The notes under the pieces are model-generated. The model had not been told where the DNA came from, ran no database searches, and saw nothing but the letters and a program-made list of their open reading frames with translations. This document shows positions 61,314 through 64,000 of a stretch of 64,000 bases of DNA, in pieces; position 1 is the stretch's first letter; every line of letters starts with the position of its first letter. Source of the DNA: Acidobacteriota bacterium (lineage in GTDB: Bacteria > Acidobacteriota > Terriglobia > Terriglobales > Acidobacteriaceae); assembly GCA_013289685.1 (NCBI GenBank), contig JABCZL010000001.1:251838-315837 (forward strand), in the 5' to 3' direction. The position numbers and the translations under genes were made by a program.

Positions 61314-64000
61314 ATGAAGGGTTCCTTTGTCTTCTTAGTACTCGTAGTTCTGCTAGGTGCGGCTTTTGCCGTTTCCCAGACTTCAGCTCCCGATCCTTAT
61401 AAGCCAACACTCGATCGGCTCGACGCGCTCACGCGCCAGGGCGAGGCCGAGTGGCGATTTCATGCGGACGTTCCGCATCCGGAAGATCCGGGGATGAATG
61501 ATTCCGACTGGGGCACGCTGACGGTGAAGAATGTTTCTGGGCCGGGCGGAAGTAATGCAAATGAGCAGCATTGGAAAGGAACCCGCGTGTTCCGCCGGTT
61601 GATTCAGATTCCGGAAAAGATCAACGGCTATGCGACTCAAGGCGCTCGGGTGTCGCTTGATCTGCGATTTGGCAGTCCGGGAAGCTTGCGGATCACTGTC
61701 TTCTCGAACGGAGCAATTCTCTACCGTGGCAGCGACGATGACATTCTGCCCGTGCTTCTGACCGAGAGCGCGCAGCCGGGGCAGAAGTTTCTGGTTGCCG
61801 CCAGAGTGGTCGCGGGAGACGACGTGCAGTCGGAATTCTTTCACAGCGAGCTTACGATCGAGCCACCGCACACGCGCCCGAATCCTGTGTTTCTTAGGAC
61901 GGAACTGCTCGCCGCCCGGCCCATCATCGCGGCTTATGAAGAAGGAAAGGCGGAGCGCCAACAGCAACTGGATGCTGCGATCAAAGCGATTGATTTCTCG
62001 CCGCTCGAAAAAGGCGATCAGGCCGCCTTCGATGCTTCGCTCAAACAAGCTCATGCCAAGCTGGAGGTGCTCAAGCCGTGGCTGCAGCAATTCAACATTC
62101 GGATCATCGGCAATTCGCACATTGATATGGCCTGGCTGTGGCCGTGGACCGAGACTGTGGAAGTCGTGCGTAACACCTTCCAGAGCGTGCTGGATTTGAT
62201 GCGCGAGTATCCGGACTTCAAGTTCACTATGTCGTCCGCCCGCACTTACGAGTGGATGCAGGAAAAATATCCCGACCTCTTCCAGCAGATCGAGCAGCGT
62301 GTGAAGGAGGGCCGGTGGGAGATTATCGGCGGCATGTGGGTCGAGCCTGACTTGAATATGCCGGACGGTGAGTCGCTGGTGCGCCAGATACTGGTGGGCA
62401 AGCGCTACTTCCAGAAGAATTTTGGCGTGGACGTGAAGATTGGATGGAATCCGGATTCGTTCGGTTATAACTACCAGCTGCCGCAGATTTATAAGAAGTC
62501 CGGCATGGATTATTTCGTCACCCAGAAGCTGCTGTGGGCGCACGAATTCACGGTGTTCCCCTACAAGCTGTTCTGGTGGCAGGCGCCCGACGGCAGCCGT
62601 CTGCTCACGTATTTCCCGCACGACTACGCCGGCGGCATCGATGCCGAGCCGCTAGCGACCGACCTCTCGATCTGGATGCCGTCGATCTATGGCAAGGGCA
62701 TTCCCGAGAAACCTGAGATGATGCACCTGTACGGCGTGGGCGACCACGGCGGCGGGCCGACCCGCATCATGCTCGACCACGCAGACCAACTGCGGGCGCC
62801 GGACGCGGTGTACCCGAAACTGGAGTTCAGCTTCGCGCGCGACTTCTTCAGCGACCTGGAAAAGAAGCTTCCCGGTATGCAGGTTCCGACCTGGGATGGT
62901 GAACTCTACTTCGCCTACCACCGCGGAGTCTTCACGACGCAGGCCGAGACGAAGCGCAGAATCCGCCGCGCCGAGGAAGCGGTGCTTAACGCCGAGAAAT
63001 TCGCTTCGCTGGCGTCGCTCTACGGGAGGCCCTACCCGAGCGATGGCATGGAGCAGACGTGGAAGAATTTGCTGTTCGATCACTTCCACGACATCATGCC
63101 CGGTTCTGGGATTGCGGTGAACTATCTGGACGCAAAACGCAACCTGGAGAATGTAGATCGAGCCGCGAACGACGTCACCATTGGATCGTTGCGCGAGATT
63201 GCCGCGCGCGTCAACACGCAGGGCGAGGGAGTGCCGGTAATCATCTTCAATTCTTTGTCGTGGCCGCGAACCGAAGTGACTGAGGTCGAGGTGCAACTGC
63301 CCGTGCCAGCGCGGCAGATCGAAGTGGCGGACTCGAACGGAAAGCTGGCGGCGTCGCAACTGCTTTCCGTCGACGACGACACGCACCGCGTACGGTTGTT
63401 GCTGTCGGCCAACACACCATCGTTTGGCTACCGGACCTATTTCGTGCGTCCTGCCATGAGCGCGCAAGTCGTCCCTTCGACTCTAAGCGCATCTGCGGAT
63501 AGGATCGAGAACGAGTTCATTCGGGTGAAGATCGATCCGCAAACCGGCTGCATGACGAGTCTGTTCGACAAGCGGAGCGGCACAGAGGCGCTCGCGCCTG
63601 CGGAAACCGACTCAGGTGGACCCAAGACCTCAACTTGCGGCAACCTGCTGCAGACTTTCGTCGACAAGCCCAAACAATGGGACGCGTGGAATATTGACGC
63701 CGACTTCGAGAAGCAGCACTGGGATCTGGACAAGGCCGATGAAGTGAAGCTCACGGAGAGCGGGCCACTGCGGGCGGTCATTCAAATCAAGAATCATTTT
63801 CAGAACTCAACTTTCGTGCGCGACATCATCGTCTACGCCGGGGTGCCACGGGTCGATGTGAAGATGATGGCGGAATGGCATGAAAAACACATTTTGCTGA
63901 AAGTGGCATTTCCGCTGAGCGCGCACAATGACAAAGCGACGTTCGAGATTCCATTCGGTTCAGTGGAGCGGCCCACCACTCGCAACAGCCCGGCTGAACT
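61314..64000 (+). CDS. alpha-mannosidase, GH38 family (truncated by the window end)
   Basis: Glycoside hydrolase acting on alpha-mannosides. At least 895 residues are visible, open to the last base, so the C-terminus is missing. A signal peptide (MKGSFVFLVLVVLLGAAFAVSQ) suggests export. The GH38 catalytic domain starts about residue 260 with IIGNSHIDMAWLWPWTETVEV (zinc-binding His-x-Asp); the nucleophile Asp is in IGWNPDSFGYN near 385, and YGVGDHGGGPTR near 477 is also typical. The middle helical domain carries FDHFHDIMPGSG near 585. AAAGG precedes the ATG. It is divergent from the sulfur operon, with no functional link seen. Confidence 0.93.
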   Translation, partial: MKGSFVFLVLVVLLGAAFAVSQTSAPDPYKPTLDRLDALTRQGEAEWRFHADVPHPEDPGMNDSDWGTLTVKNVSGPGGSNANEQHWKGTRVFRRLIQIPEKINGYATQGARVSLDLRFGSPGSLRITVFSNGAILYRGSDDDILPVLLTESAQPGQKFLVAARVVAGDDVQSEFFHSELTIEPPHTRPNPVFLRTELLAARPIIAAYEEGKAERQQQLDAAIKAIDFSPLEKGDQAAFDASLKQAHAKLEVLKPWLQQFNIRIIGNSHIDMAWLWPWTETVEVVRNTFQSVLDLMREYPDFKFTMSSARTYEWMQEKYPDLFQQIEQRVKEGRWEIIGGMWVEPDLNMPDGESLVRQILVGKRYFQKNFGVDVKIGWNPDSFGYNYQLPQIYKKSGMDYFVTQKLLWAHEFTVFPYKLFWWQAPDGSRLLTYFPHDYAGGIDAEPLATDLSIWMPSIYGKGIPEKPEMMHLYGVGDHGGGPTRIMLDHADQLRAPDAVYPKLEFSFARDFFSDLEKKLPGMQVPTWDGELYFAYHRGVFTTQAETKRRIRRAEEAVLNAEKFASLASLYGRPYPSDGMEQTWKNLLFDHFHDIMPGSGIAVNYLDAKRNLENVDRAANDVTIGSLREIAARVNTQGEGVPVIIFNSLSWPRTEVTEVEVQLPVPARQIEVADSNGKLAASQLLSVDDDTHRVRLLLSANTPSFGYRTYFVRPAMSAQVVPSTLSASADRIENEFIRVKIDPQTGCMTSLFDKRSGTEALAPAETDSGGPKTSTCGNLLQTFVDKPKQWDAWNIDADFEKQHWDLDKADEVKLTESGPLRAVIQIKNHFQNSTFVRDIIVYAGVPRVDVKMMAEWHEKHILLKVAFPLSAHNDKATFEIPFGSVERPTTRNSPAE

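Overview
The window is a GC-rich, gene-dense bacterial chromosome segment. It most likely comes from an Acidobacteriota (Koribacter/Terriglobia-like). The evidence is an Oar-type TonB-dependent receptor with an N-terminal carboxypeptidase-like domain, many one-off membrane and HEAT proteins, and dispersed palindromes carrying the core TCATCCTGAGC. This placement is inferred from gene content, not from a marker-gene search. I saw no rRNA, tRNA, CRISPR array or transposase.

Layout. 0.1-3.8 kb: nrdR, an NAD-type isocitrate dehydrogenase, an Fpg-family glycosylase (minus strand) and ferrochelatase. 3.8-10.9 kb: a quinol-oxidising bc-type complex with a Rieske protein, split cytochrome b, a giant 8-haem cytochrome c and a cupredoxin-like lipoprotein. 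11.0-14.7 kb: haem A synthase (apparently starting at CTG), an ABC exporter and a DUF420 protein, probably for oxidase assembly. 14.9-19.8 kb: small conserved proteins, a HEAT/lipoyl-like membrane protein, a VOC protein, a ferredoxin, SSB and an epimerase. 20-26 kb: a polysaccharide initiating transferase, a GAF-TonB fusion, UDP-glucose dehydrogenase and UDP-glucuronate decarboxylase. 26-33 kb: a REC-PilZ-PilZ protein and four minor pilins. 33.4-37.3 kb: a DUF3179 gene with an in-frame TGA, and an ArsR/SRPBCC/DUF899 operon. 37.7-46.4 kb: HAD, zinc-ribbon, TonB-C, phosphoesterase, TonB receptor, DUF5666 and FecR-like genes. 46.5-61.1 kb: amino-acid and sulfur metabolism (ilvA, gltD, gltB, a LysR regulator, aspartokinase, cysH, SUMT, a siroheme synthase domain and sulfite reductase). 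61.3 kb to the end: a GH38 alpha-mannosidase cut by the window edge.

Three regulatory or decoding systems stand out. (1) The DUF3179 gene at 33.8-35.2 kb reads through a TGA at the first Cys of a conserved YCxLC motif. A hairpin with a GGTCT apical loop follows at once, so this looks like a selenoprotein with a bacterial SECIS. (2) The assimilatory sulfur operon (minus strand, 60.9 to 57.0 kb) is preceded by a good sigma70-type promoter, a 21-codon leader peptide with eight Cys among its first 13 residues, and a terminator whose 5' arm can pair with the leader coding region. This is a cysteine attenuator. (3) The aspartokinase gene is preceded by a 31-codon leader peptide with eight Thr and four Ile, a mutually exclusive antiterminator and a strong terminator, a thrL-like attenuator. 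Attenuators 2 and 3 share an almost identical 13-bp terminator stem.

Together the 49-61 kb genes couple nitrogen assimilation (GltBD), threonine-family synthesis and cysteine synthesis, each with its own control in the adjacent non-coding DNA.
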